Positions 5,121 to 5,652 of a stretch of DNA of 5,652 bases are shown piece after piece (within the stretch, counting starts at the first letter, position 1; each line of letters begins with the position of its first letter). The stretch lies in assembly GCA_035297385.1 (NCBI GenBank), contig DATGZD010000063.1, positions 1 to 5,652 of the forward strand, read 5' to 3'. This DNA is from UBA11855 sp035297385. Lineage in GTDB: Archaea > Thermoproteota > Bathyarchaeia > Bathyarchaeales > Bathycorpusculaceae. Under the pieces are notes generated by a model. The model saw only the letters and a list, made by a program, of their open reading frames with translations. It was not told the origin of the DNA and searched no databases. The translations under genes and the position numbers were made by a program.

Positions 5121-5652
5121 ATGAGTAATAAAACGAATCCAGAAAATTTTGTGGGTCGTGAGGACGAAGATATTTCAAATGTCGTTTTTTCAGCAAGACT
5201 AAGGAAAGGTAAGACCACCACTCTAACTCCACATCCATTCCGAAGAGGTTGGGTGACACGAGCAGAACCGGAAATTAAAAGAGTTGTAGAGCAAAAACCA
5301 ACATCTGTCGAGAAAAGAGACAAGATTCATCCAGTTCTTAAAGAATTTATTAAAACAAAATCATCTCAAGAACTTCATGAGATAATGATAGTTTTTCAAG
5401 AGGATATTCAAATTCCCCGTTTTCCCGAGCCAGATGATCGGCAACCGCGTGATTCTGAGATTAACCAAAAATTGCTACACCGGGCGGATGACCTTGTTAA
5501 GGAAATTGTAGCCAAACGACAAGATAGCTATCGTAAATTAAATTCTAAACTAAAAGAAGCAAAGGTTAAGGTTCTCGAAAACTTTTGGATTATAAATGCT
5601 TCCTTAGTTGAAATGGCTTTGGGAAATATTCAACGCTTGGCAGATTACCCTG
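5121..5652 (+). CDS. Putative subtilisin-like (S8) peptidase, N-terminal prodomain, 3' partial
   Basis: ATG 5121 has GGGAGG 6 nt upstream and a TATA box ~50 nt upstream. The frame is open to the window end (177 codons plus one base). Residues 1-60 are polar with no signal peptide or transmembrane stretch. Residues ~69-104 (IHPVLKEFIK ... LHEIMIVFQEDI ... RFPEP) look like a first prodomain strand-helix unit. Residues 112-150 form a long charged helix (LLHRADDLVKEIVAKRQDSY and on). Residues 151-177, with VLENFWIINASLVEM and NIQRLADYP, match the closing strand and helix of an inhibitor-I9-like subtilase propeptide (typically 'W.INA....V....L..LA..P.V'). The Asp/His/Ser catalytic domain would lie beyond the edge and is not visible. 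The absence of a signal peptide would suggest an intracellular enzyme, or a start further upstream. It could be another propeptide-type protein. Confidence 0.6.
   Translation, partial: MSNKTNPENFVGREDEDISNVVFSARLRKGKTTTLTPHPFRRGWVTRAEPEIKRVVEQKPTSVEKRDKIHPVLKEFIKTKSSQELHEIMIVFQEDIQIPRFPEPDDRQPRDSEINQKLLHRADDLVKEIVAKRQDSYRKLNSKLKEAKVKVLENFWIINASLVEMALGNIQRLADYP

Noticed and set aside
1..5652. CRISPR array, tRNA/rRNA, or a transposase
   Set aside because: No regularly spaced repeats, no conserved tRNA T-arm or anticodon-arm pattern, and no transposase motifs were found on either strand by eye.

Overview
The window looks archaeal. Genes carry GAGGT/GGGAGG/AGGTG-type ribosome-binding sites, TTG is used as a start, TATA-box-like elements (best: TTTATATAA at 5068-5076) precede gene starts, terminator-like signals are T-tracts, and the DNA is AT-rich. 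The protein set (CrtI-like flavoprotein, SnoaL-like protein, pirin, single-domain thioredoxin, small winged-helix protein, subtilase-type propeptide) would suit a mesophilic TACK-type archaeon such as a Bathyarchaeia member. That placement is inference from style and gene content, not from a marker gene.

Layout. 2-1390 (+) is the C-terminal ~462 codons of an FAD-dependent oxidoreductase of the phytoene desaturase/carotenoid isomerase type, cut by the left edge. A 54-codon unidentified ORF follows 5 nt later (1396-1560). From 1561 to 2043 there is no intact gene, but the stretch is not empty. It holds two adjacent inverted repeats (1641-1699) and, on the minus strand at 1725-2010, a decayed C-terminal piece of a dihydrofolate reductase/RibD_C family gene with two frame changes and an internal stop. 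Next is a SnoaL/NTF2-like gene (intact frame 2070-2486) whose apparent original start (ATG 2044 behind a GAGGT site) is out of frame by one missing base.

2598-3803 is a two-gene unit: pirin (TTG start, all four metal ligands present) and, with zero spacing, a thioredoxin-fold protein whose active site is CPFS instead of CxxC. A convergent minus-strand hypothetical gene (3941-4234) follows. Between it and the next gene lies a probable remnant of a glyoxalase/VOC-type gene (4270-4418). 4552-4833 encodes a 93-residue winged-helix DNA-binding protein. After a T-rich terminator-like stretch and the best promoter in the window, a gene open at the right edge (5121-5652) encodes what looks like the prodomain of a subtilisin-like (S8) peptidase.

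No CRISPR array, tRNA, rRNA, transposase or clear new multigene defence system is visible. The most distinctive points are the thiol-altered thioredoxin translationally linked to pirin, and the run of small-domain genes disabled by single-base indels (RibD_C, SnoaL N-terminus, VOC). That run reflects either real gene decay in an accessory region or indel error in the assembly.
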